64,000 nt of DNA from Candidatus Brocadia sapporoensis (GTDB taxonomy: Bacteria; Planctomycetota; Brocadiia; Brocadiales; Brocadiaceae), in contig NZ_MJUW02000112.1 of the NCBI RefSeq assembly GCF_001753675.2, positions 1 through 64,000 on the forward strand, read 5' to 3'. This document shows positions 26,749-35,871 of this stretch, piece by piece (the first letter of the stretch is position 1; each line of letters opens with the position of its first letter). A model generated the notes under the pieces. It was given only the letters and a program-made list of their open reading frames with translations. It was not told where the DNA came from and ran no database searches. A program made the position numbers and the translations under genes.

Positions 26749-28069
26749 TTGAAGGCCATTTTTGCCCATTTAACAGGCAGTTGCAGAGGAAATACAGAGG
26801 TATTCGCTTCAGATGAAATATTAATTGGTACCGATGCTAAAGCCCACATTCATTTTGACCCTGAGATAGACAAAAACACGTCAAGGTATCACACCAAAAT
26901 ACAATTACGGGAATGTGATTATATATTAAAAGATCAGGGAAGTGCAAAGGGGACACTTGTAAACAATCGGTTGGTTAATGAAATCGTGCTGAAGGACGGT
27001 GATTTGATAGAGTTTGGTGCTGGCGGTCCCAAGGTACGGTTTCGGACTAAAACTGATAATGCCGATGTCTGTAAGCCGTGGACAGAGATTGTAGAAGGCC
27101 CGGTGGGGTATATAGCGAGTACCTTGCATAGAGGAGGAATTACAACAGAAACAGCGTTTTTTAAAATAGGCGCATTTCTCATTCTTTTCGCAGTATTCAG
27201 TAGTCTTGTCTCATATTTTTACATTCAATATTTGCGGCTGTCAAAGACGGTTGAAAAGGTGCACACGCTTGAAGTTGAAAGAAGTGTTGCCGAAAGAATC
27301 ATCAAGAGCTATAGCGATGGAGTCTGTCTGATCCAAGGAGCCTTTTATTTCTATGATGAAGAAACAAATGAACCACTTATGATGATGGGCAAAAGGACAG
27401 CGCGGGATTAATGAATATACAGGTAACGGATTTTTGGTTAGTGCAGATGGTCTGATCCAGACCAACCGACATATCGCAAAGCCGTGGTGGGAAATGGAGA
27501 TGTCTCCATTCATTCATATAAAACCCACGATCAAACCCCGGTTTGACGTATTTCGGGCATTTTTCCCTGGCATTAAGGAACCGTTTGACTTAAAAACAGA
27601 GGTGATTTCCCACGAAATAGACATAGCGCTGCTTCGCATTGATATGCGCGATGCTAAAATTCCCGTCCTTGAATTGGACGCTACAGGCAAAGGGACGATA
27701 GTGGGTGAGCCTGTGATATTGTTAGGTTATCCGGCAGGTGTTAATGCCATTTTTGCGAAAACAGACCCCGTGGTTGTAAAACAACTTTTGAATTTGCCTT
27801 TCGTTTCATTGGTGCAAGAACTATCAAATTGGGGGTTGATAAGACCTCTTACGACACAAGGTCACTTAAATGACATCATGTCTGACAGAATCATCTATGA
27901 CGCTCAATCAACTGCAGGTGGAAGCGGAGGACCTATTTTTAATAATAAAGGAAAGGTAATTGGAATTAGTTACGGAATTTTTCCTGGCTTCCGAGGTTCC
28001 AATTTTGGTGTTCCTATAAGTTATGGTATAGGACTGATCAAGTCGTTATCGTTAAGCAAAAGGGATTAA
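26749..28069 (+). pseudogene. FHA-TM-trypsin-like serine protease (single frameshift)
   Basis: Two adjoining frames form one protein. The first (26749-27411) has an N-terminal FHA phosphothreonine-binding domain (about residues 20-95, with IGTDAKAHIHF and DQGSAKGTLVNNR) and one membrane helix (about 142-163). The second is a S1C/trypsin-like domain with a full catalytic triad: TNRH, SHEIDIALLR and TAGGSGGPIFNNKG. Removing one A from the AAAA run at 27391-27394 joins GVCLIQGAFYF to NEYTGNGFLVS in frame, about 440 residues. The start is TTG 26749, 20 nt after AAGGAGG, so a nearer unusual start is possible. It could be a sequencing indel, slippage or real inactivation. Confidence 0.75.
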
Positions 28070-28073
28070 ATCA

Positions 28074-28775
28074 ATGAGAAATACTTGTCCATCTTTTTCT
28101 ACAAAAAATAAAGAAATGGGTAATATGAAGATTATTGCTTGGGGAGTAATAGAGATTTATCATACGATTTTATGTGTCTTTATGTTGTTTATGCTTTGCA
28201 GTTCATTACACGCACATTCTGATGGCGCGCCTATAGGTTGTCTTGGTGCAGGAATTGATAAATACGACTGGAATTTGTATGCACCAAGAAGTACGTTCAC
28301 CTGCGGTAATTTGGGATGCCATTATCAGTACCCAATTGATATCGGGAAGGCTAAATTAAAACTATTTGTAATAAGCAAGTGTGAGCCTGGACAAATTGTG
28401 GACATTTTGGTGTCTTTTGAAAAGACAAATACTGAATTCCATGGTTTTGAAATTACCGCTAATGATAGATATTATAATCAAATAGTGGGTACCTTCATTA
28501 ATCCTGACAATGATGAAGATATACAGATAATAGGGAATGGGCTCTTTGTGACTCACACAAAAAAGGGGACACAGCAGAAATTCTGGCATGTAAAGTGGCG
28601 GGCGCCTCCGGCAGATTTTCCGGTACAGAACCCTGTAAGGCTTTATGCTATGGGAGTCGAAGCAGACAACGATGGGACAGCTATGGGTGATTATATCTAC
28701 AAGGCGACGAGGCTTATTGAAGTGGTGCCAAAGATGGTAAAGAAGGGGCAAATTAAAGCAATAAAGAAGGAGTGA
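28074..28775 (+). CDS. Exported protein with a C-x4-C-H motif (choice-of-anchor V/Reeler-like)
   Basis: The N-terminus is a signal peptide; ATG at 28116 or 28125 may be the true start since ATG 28074 leaves a long polar leader. The mature part begins HSDGAPIGC and soon has CGNLGCH, a C-x4-C-H motif that could attach one heme c, where related choice-of-anchor V proteins often have a normal CxxCH after GAP/GC. The following ~130 residues look like a beta-sandwich (Reeler-like, GFEITAND). It is 5 bp downstream of the protease and 5 bp upstream of another exported protein. Function unknown. Confidence 0.65.
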   Translation: MRNTCPSFSTKNKEMGNMKIIAWGVIEIYHTILCVFMLFMLCSSLHAHSDGAPIGCLGAGIDKYDWNLYAPRSTFTCGNLGCHYQYPIDIGKAKLKLFVISKCEPGQIVDILVSFEKTNTEFHGFEITANDRYYNQIVGTFINPDNDEDIQIIGNGLFVTHTKKGTQQKFWHVKWRAPPADFPVQNPVRLYAMGVEADNDGTAMGDYIYKATRLIEVVPKMVKKGQIKAIKKE

Positions 28776-28779
28776 TCTG

Positions 28780-29355
28780 ATGAAGTTAAAAATTTCGTTT
28801 TTAGGATTAATGTTTATCCTGTGCTTATCTTTGACAACCAATGCCTCCCAGCTTGATTTTTCATGGAATGCGCCCAAGACATATGTGCATAACAAAGGTA
28901 CTGACGGAGAGACTATGTACATCATATGGTTTTACAATTTAGAAAATACGTTTGAAAAACCTATAGCAGTTCCTGTCGAAGTATTTTTAATGACGGATAC
29001 GGGTAAGAAATATCTGGATACTTATTACCCGGAGATTATGGATCATGTAGCTAAGCTAGATGAAGATTACAAGGAAGGGAAGAAATATCAGCACACCGCT
29101 ATCGCAAGGGGGGAGTTGGTTCCCAAGACAATCAAGCATTGTGTGGCGATGTTCGAGGATGTAGATCCCAAGGTAAAGCGTCTCGATATATTTGTGACGG
29201 GTATATCACATTTCTTTTTTTGGCGATGCCGGATGATTGATTCCTCGTACAAGATTACCTACGAAAGGGAGCAAGGCTACTGGAAATTAATTGAGCATGG
29301 GATGACGAAAGACTCTTCGCATAGTTCCTACAAAGTTGAGTCAGGGAACTGGTAA
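28780..29355 (+). CDS. Exported hypothetical protein
   Basis: A 191-residue protein with a cleavable signal peptide (about residues 1-22, ending NASQ). The mature domain is mostly beta-rich (WNAPKTYVHNKGTDG, YIIWFYNLENTFEKPIAVPVE) and has two cysteines (KHCVAMFE, WRCRM). GAAGGAGTGATCTG gives a strong ribosome binding site. It starts 5 bp after the C-x4-C-H protein and is probably co-expressed and perhaps acts with it. No known family recognised. Confidence 0.65.
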   Translation: MKLKISFLGLMFILCLSLTTNASQLDFSWNAPKTYVHNKGTDGETMYIIWFYNLENTFEKPIAVPVEVFLMTDTGKKYLDTYYPEIMDHVAKLDEDYKEGKKYQHTAIARGELVPKTIKHCVAMFEDVDPKVKRLDIFVTGISHFFFWRCRMIDSSYKITYEREQGYWKLIEHGMTKDSSHSSYKVESGNW

Positions 29356-29628
29356 GAAACTGTTGTAAATATCCTGCGGCACGGTTTCAGCAGCCGCATT
29401 TCGTGCCAATTTCAGACGTTCAGCAAGCGAGGCAAGTTCATGTTTTGCAGGCGTCTTGTGAACTAGCACGTATACAAAAGAAAAAAATATTTTCATGAAC
29501 GAGACCGACTGTGTAACCCAAAAAGCGCCCGGCATTGCTTTATTTAAGCCGGTATTTGTCGCCGTCCTGCTCGTCAGTCCAACCAGCAGGGAGATTGGCA
29601 AAGGAGCAAATCTCGTTATATTCAATTC

Positions 29629-30051
29629 TTATTTTGGCATAATTTTTAACCAGTCATCCATAGAAAGGACGGGAACGATTTTACCTGTCTGGCTGGGTAC
29701 GAGGGGTAGAAAAAATTCTACCGCTGCACCGTAATCGTTTGTTTCGAAGATAATAAAATAATCATGTTCGGTAACGGTAACGTAAGCTCCTAATACCTTT
29801 ATACCTTTTTCCTCTGCCGTTCTTCTTCCCTCCCAGAACTTGCTCAGCATCTTTGCGCCATCTCCACTCCTGCCGGGACAATTTTCCGGAGTATGCGTCC
29901 AGTGGGCAACATATAAGGTTCTTTTTTCATCGGGATTTATGGTCCGCTTTGACTCCTTTTCATCATCGTGTGCATACATATCAGGGCTGAAAAATGTTGT
30001 AGCAATACAAAAGACAAAAATACCTAACAACCATTTTATACAGCGTTTCAT
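29629..30051 (-). CDS. Exported DUF3303/GYD-like small protein
   Basis: I start the gene at ATG 30051, preceded by AAGGAG at a good distance and opening a signal peptide (MKRCIKWLLGIFVFCIATTF); the open frame extends further to 30114 without need. The mature part, about 110 residues, has YVAHWTHTPENCPGRSGDG and later VTEHDYFIIFETNDYGAAVEFF, resembling DUF3303/GYD-type ferredoxin-fold domains that bind small molecules as dimers. It is convergent with the upstream exported gene. Function unknown. Confidence 0.7.
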   Translation of the reverse strand: MKRCIKWLLGIFVFCIATTFFSPDMYAHDDEKESKRTINPDEKRTLYVAHWTHTPENCPGRSGDGAKMLSKFWEGRRTAEEKGIKVLGAYVTVTEHDYFIIFETNDYGAAVEFFLPLVPSQTGKIVPVLSMDDWLKIMPK

Positions 30052-30839
30052 ATCTTTTTTCTCCTTCTTCTTTGCTCTCAAATTTAAAATACCTACAAAA
30101 TGATTCGTCCACACTATTTATAAGCGATACATTTGTTGCTTTAGATACACCTTCAAAACCCTATGCACTGTAATGACAATTTCCGAATTTCTCCTTTTCT
30201 GCCTGACCGTCCGAATACCATGACCCTGGATGAGCTCCGGCCTGTATGTTACTCCGGTATAATCCGGTCGTCCAGTATGGTTACTGCAACCATACGGGAA
30301 AGATTATGGTCGGACTCCTCTCTTGTTTTTACGATGGTCTTATCTCCTTCTTCATCACCGTCGATAAAGTGATGCGTAACATCATAAATATCTCAATTTT
30401 GACCGGCATTACCTCTGTGACCTTAATGTCTCATCTTACCATATTTTTGTATATTTACAATCTCATTAATGATGGGTAAAAGACCACAGAACAAGGGGAG
30501 TAACTATAGTCTCAGGTTTACCAAAAGAGGTGGTGGCACCTTTTGTCATGCTGTTGCAGAATCGATATAGATCGTGGTAACCACATGTCCGGGACAAACG
30601 AATCGAAAGGATAATTCCTGGTGGTTCAGGACAATTTATGTTGTTTGTTTTAGCATATTGGTATATATTAAAGTAGCAAAGCTACTACCATGCGTTGTTA
30701 AATCGCAGCGGTCAGTTGTATTTATTTTTTTTGCTGACGCTCCAGAGAATTGGAAAAGAATTACCGAACGTATTTTTATAACGAAGCGCGGTTAATGCCC
30801 TTCTAAAAAAGAAGTTTTACACACGATACGATTATACGA
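30052..30839. other. Long intergenic stretch with decayed coding traces
   Basis: About 790 bp without an intact gene. On the minus strand, ATG near 30413 has AGAGG before it and reads a short frame (MPVKIEIFMMLR). A second frame from about 30395 to a stop at 30255-30257 has coding character (FIDGDEEGDKTIVKTREESD, MVAVTILDDR). Shifting frame once near 30395 would join them into one protein, so this looks like the ruin of a small gene of unknown family. The rest (30480-30839) shows nothing I can support. Confidence 0.35.
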
Positions 30840-31313
30840 ATGAAAATTCTTGGAATCGATCCTGGCACTCAGATCGCCGGTTTCGGTATGATAGAAAAGA
30901 CAGGGTCAAAAATAGTAGCCATCGAATACGGTTTTATCAAGGCCGGTAAAAATTATACCTTTCCCCAACGACTTCAAATAATTCACCATAAAATTATGGA
31001 TATTATATCAAAGCATCAACCTGATCAGATGGCTATCGAAGAGGTCTTCTACAGCAAAAATGTTAAGTCAGCAATCAGGATTGGGGAAGGAAGGGGAATT
31101 GTCTTCTTGTGTGCAGCATCAGCAAATATTCCTATTACCGAATATGCTGCTACCGTTATCAAGAAGGCTGTGGTAGGAAATGGAAATGCACATAAGGAAC
31201 AGGTACAGGAAATGGTAAAAATCATTCTTGATCTGCCGGAGATCCCGGAGCCCAGAGATGCCGCAGATGCTCTTGCCATTGCAATATGCCACAGTCACAA
31301 TCTCAGGTATTAA
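30840..31313 (+). CDS. ruvC: Holliday junction resolvase RuvC
   Basis: Endonuclease that cuts Holliday junctions during recombination. The 157-residue protein shows the catalytic acidic residues in ILGIDPGTQIAGFG (Asp7), AIEEVFYSKN (Glu near residue 68) and the C-terminal EPRDAADALAIAICH (Asp residues near 140). Length and motifs are typical. ruvA and ruvB are not in the window. It is convergent with the murC-like gene. Confidence 0.95.
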   Translation: MKILGIDPGTQIAGFGMIEKTGSKIVAIEYGFIKAGKNYTFPQRLQIIHHKIMDIISKHQPDQMAIEEVFYSKNVKSAIRIGEGRGIVFLCAASANIPITEYAATVIKKAVVGNGNAHKEQVQEMVKIILDLPEIPEPRDAADALAIAICHSHNLRY

Positions 31314-31338
31314 ACTGAGTGCGCTCTTAGGGAATTAT

Positions 31339-32733
31339 TCAGTTTGTACTTTGCAGTGCTCGCAGAATATTTTTTGAAAACTCAGTGAGTGTGTTGTCCC
31401 TGGCTCCCATTACGAGGATACAGTCACCTGGTCTTACGTAGTTTTTAATTACGGGAATAATATCATCTCTCTTTTCAATGAACAAGGCATTCTTGCCGCC
31501 TTCATTTACTCGCGTAATAATATCGGCAGAAGAAATGTTCCGTTGCGCTGTACCACCTACATAAAATATTTCAGGCATAACGAGCATGTCCCGCGGAGAA
31601 AGAACGTTTATAAAGGCGCTGATCAATTCCTCCTTCATGAAGTTTGTGGGACCGTAGCCATGTGGTTGAAAGACGGCTATGGCCCGGTTACAGCAGAGTT
31701 TTACCGCAGTTATTGCGGCCATAATTTTTTCAGGATTATGGGCATAGTCATCTATTATTTTTATCCCACGAACTTCACCAATAATATCCATTCGACGTTG
31801 AATACCCGTGAATTGTCTGAGCGCTGCCGATGTCATGTCGTCGGAAATGCCAAGACTTCTCGCTACAGCAATTGCTGCAAGTGCATTCGATACATTATAG
31901 ATGCCCGGCAGATTGATTTGAAAAGAACATGCGTCTACGGTAAAACTGGATTGGAATGTTTGATGAACGATATTTCTTGCACTTACGGCAGCGGGGTTAT
32001 TTACTCCATAAGAAAGAAGGTTTTTATGATTAAAATTGATTGTTTTTAGATAAGGACAATCGGCATTTAAAATCAGGGTGTCTCTGGTATTTTGTGAAAG
32101 AACAACAAACATCTTAGAAATGTCTTCGATCGTCTTGTGATCTTTCGATATGTTTGTGATGACAGATACCCGCGGAGTATAGAAAATAATGCTACCATCA
32201 CTTTCATCGGCTTCAATAGAAATAATATTCGATGTGCCTGCTTTTGCATTACCCAAAAAGGATTCATGTACAAAATTTTTAATACAACCACCCACGATAA
32301 TAGTAGGAGACAAACCGGCATAATCGAGGATATAACCCACCATACTGCTTACAGTAGTCTTCCCGTTTGTTCCACCGATAGCGATCCCATACTTAGGATT
32401 AAACATTTCAGCTAGAAGGATGGCGCGTTTCAGAATCGTTTTGTTCAATACACGCGCTTTTTTAATATCCTGATTGTCTTCTTCGATTGCAGAAGATACA
32501 ATCACGTAATCGGTATTCTCATCAATACCGGAGCCGTCCTGAAGATGAAGCAAGATACCCTGGGCTGTGAGTTTGGAAAATACATCAGAGGCAATGTTTT
32601 TGTCAAAATTTCTGTCTGACCCACTGATAATATGGCCTTGCCCTTTCAGCACCTGGGCAATGGCGCTCATGCCAATACCGCCCACTCCGGTAAAATGATA
32701 TGAAAATTTCTCTGAATCGACATGATTCCCCAT
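31339..32733 (-). CDS. murC: Mur ligase: UDP-N-acetylmuramate-L-alanine ligase-like
   Basis: An ATP-dependent Mur ligase of 464 residues. The N-terminal Rossmann domain has GVGGIGMSAIAQVL, the ATP site IGGTNGKTTVSSM (near residue 117), the metal/carbamate region EADESDGS and the C-terminal DDYAHNPEKI. The overall pattern is that of MurC or its relative Mpl. The ATP loop reads GTNGKTT where MurC proteins I know have GTHGKTT, so Mpl-like or a divergent MurC remains possible. It stands alone, outside a dcw cluster. Anammox bacteria do have peptidoglycan. Confidence 0.75.
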   Translation of the reverse strand: MGNHVDSEKFSYHFTGVGGIGMSAIAQVLKGQGHIISGSDRNFDKNIASDVFSKLTAQGILLHLQDGSGIDENTDYVIVSSAIEEDNQDIKKARVLNKTILKRAILLAEMFNPKYGIAIGGTNGKTTVSSMVGYILDYAGLSPTIIVGGCIKNFVHESFLGNAKAGTSNIISIEADESDGSIIFYTPRVSVITNISKDHKTIEDISKMFVVLSQNTRDTLILNADCPYLKTINFNHKNLLSYGVNNPAAVSARNIVHQTFQSSFTVDACSFQINLPGIYNVSNALAAIAVARSLGISDDMTSAALRQFTGIQRRMDIIGEVRGIKIIDDYAHNPEKIMAAITAVKLCCNRAIAVFQPHGYGPTNFMKEELISAFINVLSPRDMLVMPEIFYVGGTAQRNISSADIITRVNEGGKNALFIEKRDDIIPVIKNYVRPGDCILVMGARDNTLTEFSKNILRALQSTN

Positions 32734-33042
32734 GATATTTCTCAGATTTTTCGTATTATGGGAAGAATAAAAAATTTCGATGGGTACCGTGGGAATGATT
32801 GGTTTGTGGGTTTTAACATCCTTTGCTTACTTTCCTGTTTCATAAACGTTAAAACTATACAGAATAAAGTTTTAATTGTCAAATGTTTCTTACACGTTAT
32901 TCATTCTTGACAAGCCTCATGAATCGTTCTAGAATCTGATGTTTGTTTAAAGATGCCTATCTTTTGTTTTTTATATGATATGTAATCTTGATGCAAAGAT
33001 AGAAAGTGGTAACAATTTCTTTTTTTAACAAGGTAACAGGGG
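32734..33042. other. Intergenic region without recognised feature
   Basis: Between the divergent murC-like gene and the speD remnant. It is AT-rich with no supported open frame or hairpin; it presumably holds the promoters of both neighbours. Confidence 0.4.
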
Positions 33043-33304
33043 ATGGATGAAACCTTGGATACAATAGGCAGACAACTTATTCTGGAGACATGGTGATTAC
33101 TGCAAGAAGATTATTAATATTATTGATGTTGTAAAGAGTATATTGAGTAAAACAAAAGAGTTTACAAACGCAGCGCTAATGAATGTTGTATACCATCGAT
33201 TCCACCCTTACGATGCAACTGGTGTGGCTATTCATACGAATACCACATTTCAGTTCGCTCGTTTACTGAATATGGCACGTTACTGTTAATATCTTTTTTA
33301 TGAC
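33043..33304 (+). pseudogene. speD: Decayed S-adenosylmethionine decarboxylase
   Basis: ATG 33043 opens MDETLDTIGRQLILE and then hits TGA; shifting one frame continues GDYCKKIINIIDVVK and NAALMNVVYHRFHPYDATG, then another shift gives FTEYGT. This follows the order of prokaryotic AdoMet decarboxylase (GRQLILE, FHRFxPYGxSG, HTWPEYG). The region that should hold the self-cleaving ESH serine reads GVAIHTNTTF, so the pyruvoyl-forming site is missing. At least two frameshifts are present. Position just upstream of speE is the classical speD-speE order. Further open sequence to about 33470 may be its worn 3' end. Confidence 0.72.
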
Positions 33305-33495
33305 GATATCATTAATCCCCAGAATACAGCTTCTTTAATCTAGCATGTATTTCATGGGCTGAAAATTTCCCTTACAGAGCAAAAAGGGGAGACTTCCTGT
33401 TGAAAGGCCCAGAAAAGGATAAACCAGCAAATGAGATTGCCTGCATTGTGAATTTCAACGCGCAAAGCTATTAATAAAAGCACGGAGAAATATTT

Positions 33496-34443
33496 ATGAA
33501 AAACATTACGACAAATTGGATCGACGATTACTTTAACAGCCACGAGGTACATAAACATGCCTTTAAGAGTGTTGTATATCAGGTACAGTCAGAGGTTCAA
33601 AAAATCATAATTGTTGATACCTACAATTATGGCCGGTGTCTTATCCTTGATAACGAATTTCAATCAGCAGAGATGGATGAATTCATTTATCACGAGGCGC
33701 TCGTACATCCTTCTTTTATCTTACATCCCGGAGCCGAGAACATTCTCATTTTAGGTGGTGGTGAAGGTGCAACGTTGCGCGAAGTACTTCGGTACAAGAT
33801 GGTAAAAAAGGCAGTTATGGTTGATATTGATAAGGAAATGATCGCTTGTGCTAAAAGATTTCTTCCCTCATTTCATGCCGGCGCATTTGATGATGGTCGT
33901 GTTGAACTTGTTATTGAAGACGGGAGAAAATACATGGAAAAGGTTCATGACCGCTTTGATGTGGTTGTCATTGATGTTAATGGCCCGTTGGAGCGGGGAT
34001 CATCATATATGCTTTTTACCATGGAATTCTATCAGATCATTGCAGAAAAGCTGAGGACAAATGGAATCCTTGTCGTACAATCGGGTGCTGCTTCCATCTC
34101 TGAGAATGAGATGTTTACGAGTGTTTGCAATACGCTCGGTAAAGTCTTTTCATCCGTATTCCCTTATGTTACCTATGTCCCTTCTTACGCATTACCGTGG
34201 GGTTTTTCTTTGGCGACACACAACCCATCAAACCTCGATATTTCTAGTGATGAAATTGATGCAAGAATTCATTCAAGGATCAATGGCGAACTTCGTTTTT
34301 ATGACAGTATTACCCATCATGCTATGTTTAATTTACCAAAGTATTTACGAACTGATATTCAAAAACAAAGGCGTATCATAAAGGATAAAGATCCACTTAC
34401 CAAACATTATTCCGGTATTCCCACAGAATCCACAAATCAATAA
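33496..34443 (+). CDS. speE: Polyamine aminopropyltransferase (spermidine synthase)
   Basis: Transfers an aminopropyl group from decarboxylated SAM to putrescine or a related amine. The 315-residue protein has the Rossmann motif ILGGGEGATLREVLRY (about residues 85-100), the amine/SAM residues in DNEFQSAEMDEFIYHEALVHP (two parts about 55-75) and DVNGPLERGSS. It is intact although its speD partner upstream is ruined. It may depend on a second speD elsewhere, or act with another donor. The C-terminal extension suggests it could belong to the thermospermine-synthase-like branch; undecided. Confidence 0.88.
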   Translation: MKNITTNWIDDYFNSHEVHKHAFKSVVYQVQSEVQKIIIVDTYNYGRCLILDNEFQSAEMDEFIYHEALVHPSFILHPGAENILILGGGEGATLREVLRYKMVKKAVMVDIDKEMIACAKRFLPSFHAGAFDDGRVELVIEDGRKYMEKVHDRFDVVVIDVNGPLERGSSYMLFTMEFYQIIAEKLRTNGILVVQSGAASISENEMFTSVCNTLGKVFSSVFPYVTYVPSYALPWGFSLATHNPSNLDISSDEIDARIHSRINGELRFYDSITHHAMFNLPKYLRTDIQKQRRIIKDKDPLTKHYSGIPTESTNQ

Positions 34444-34858
34444 ATGTAGCTAAATACAGGTGTCATATCTTTCTTATGTCGTACGCTTGCTACACATTAT
34501 TCCTTCGCAATGGTAAAACCCGCATTATTACCTATATCTTTTTGAAGTATTTTCAATCCGTTTCAAAATTTATTCTTCCAAAAACCGATGATCTTGTTTT
34601 TCATCATAGAGCAGCTTAAAGTCGAGTCTTTCATCGCATCTGTTTTTGTGGGATACGTATTTATTTTCTTCATTTTGCCAGGGTAGTCACGCGTAAAGGC
34701 TGATATCCTTGTGTCCGCGTTGAGGAAAGAGATGTCGCTGTTTAAATTCCCAGAACTTCCGTTTACCATCAATTATTTAAATGTGGGTAGTTTACTTTTT
34801 TTAAACCAAAAGATGAATAACACCCAAGGTGGTATCGTTCAGACCGATAATGACAATT
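34444..34858. other. Intergenic region with a doubtful small ORF
   Basis: Between convergent speE and pyrF. On the minus strand 34563-34772 is open for 69 codons (lysine- and serine-rich, no signal or motif) but lacks a ribosome binding site and any recognised family. I do not call it a gene. No terminator hairpin is evident. Confidence 0.35.
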
Positions 34859-35836
34859 TTATTCTTTGTATCCGTGGTTTGTTTTGAGAATATTTCTTAT
34901 TTCTTCATTCATCTTCACTACTGCCTCCCTAGTGGCGTCTCTCCATGAATCAATACCATATTTTTCCTTCCAGGGGGAAAGATTGTATGCGTAGAGGATT
35001 GAACGAGAGGCATTGATAATTGCCCCGAGACCATCAGGGTTAAAGCAACATGCGATGTCTTTTGCTGTAGCACCCTGGGCACCGTAACCGGGGACAAGGA
35101 AATAAGCCGTAGGCATAATCTTTCGTAATTTTGTTATTTCGTGTGAAAATGTGGCCCCCACGACAGCACCAACTGCGCTGTATCCGTGTTTACCAAGGAC
35201 ATCTTTTCCCCATGTATATGTCCTTTCTGCGATAATTTCGTGAAGTTTCTTCCCCTCACATATGAGATCCTGAAATTCTCCTGAGTCTGGATTTGATGTT
35301 TTAACAAGCACGAATATGCCTTTATGATATTTTTTGGCCGTTTGAAAAAAAGGGAGTAGGCTGTCAGTCCCCAAGAATGGATTAATGGTTATGGCATCTG
35401 TGCCGAATGGGGCTTCAGCAACATGATCTGTGCATACCTCTCCAATGTGTGCGTTGGCATATGCCTCAGCCGTGCTGGGCACATCACCCCTTTTTACATC
35501 GCCAATTACTATCAACCCCTTTTGTTTGGCATATTTAATGGTTTCTGCATATGCCCATACACCCCACCAGCCATAAAGCTCATAAAATGCAATCTGGGGT
35601 TTGACGATGCTCACATGTGGTGCGATGAGGTCGATAACCTGTATGTTAAATTCCAGAATAACGCGGGCTTCATATTCGAAACTTTGTTTTTTTAAAGTAG
35701 AAAACTTCTGCTTAATGATGTCAGGAATAGATTTGAAATAGGGGTCTAAACCCACAATCATGCAGCTATTTTTTTTGCGGATGGCCGTGATAAGTTGGTC
35801 GGCAAAATTTTCTCTGTTGTCAGAGACTGCAGACAA
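34859..35836 (-). CDS. pyrF: Orotidine 5'-phosphate decarboxylase (type 2)
   Basis: Last step of UMP synthesis: decarboxylation of OMP. At 325 residues it fits the longer type-2 PyrF family. The catalytic Lys-x-x-x-Asp region is seen in GDVKRGDVPSTAEAYA (about residues 110-125), with MIVGLDPYFKS near the N-terminus and the phosphate-binding VPGYGAQGATAKD near residue 245. The start is TTG at 35836 with AAGGGAAA upstream. pabA/trpG ends 36 bp upstream on the same strand. Confidence 0.92.
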   Translation of the reverse strand: MSAVSDNRENFADQLITAIRKKNSCMIVGLDPYFKSIPDIIKQKFSTLKKQSFEYEARVILEFNIQVIDLIAPHVSIVKPQIAFYELYGWWGVWAYAETIKYAKQKGLIVIGDVKRGDVPSTAEAYANAHIGEVCTDHVAEAPFGTDAITINPFLGTDSLLPFFQTAKKYHKGIFVLVKTSNPDSGEFQDLICEGKKLHEIIAERTYTWGKDVLGKHGYSAVGAVVGATFSHEITKLRKIMPTAYFLVPGYGAQGATAKDIACCFNPDGLGAIINASRSILYAYNLSPWKEKYGIDSWRDATREAVVKMNEEIRNILKTNHGYKE

Positions 35837-35871
35837 GTTTGTTTCCCTTGATTCAGAGGTTATTTTAGTAA

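Noticed and set aside
29341-29625. Minus-strand ORF of 94 codons with helical C-terminal text (ELASLAERLKLARNAA)
   Set aside because: The composition is somewhat protein-like and a distant HTH likeness came to mind, but there is no ribosome binding site, it overlaps the end of another gene, and no family is recognised.
34563-34772. Minus-strand ORF of 69 codons between speE and pyrF
   Set aside because: No ribosome binding site, signal or family; could be chance.
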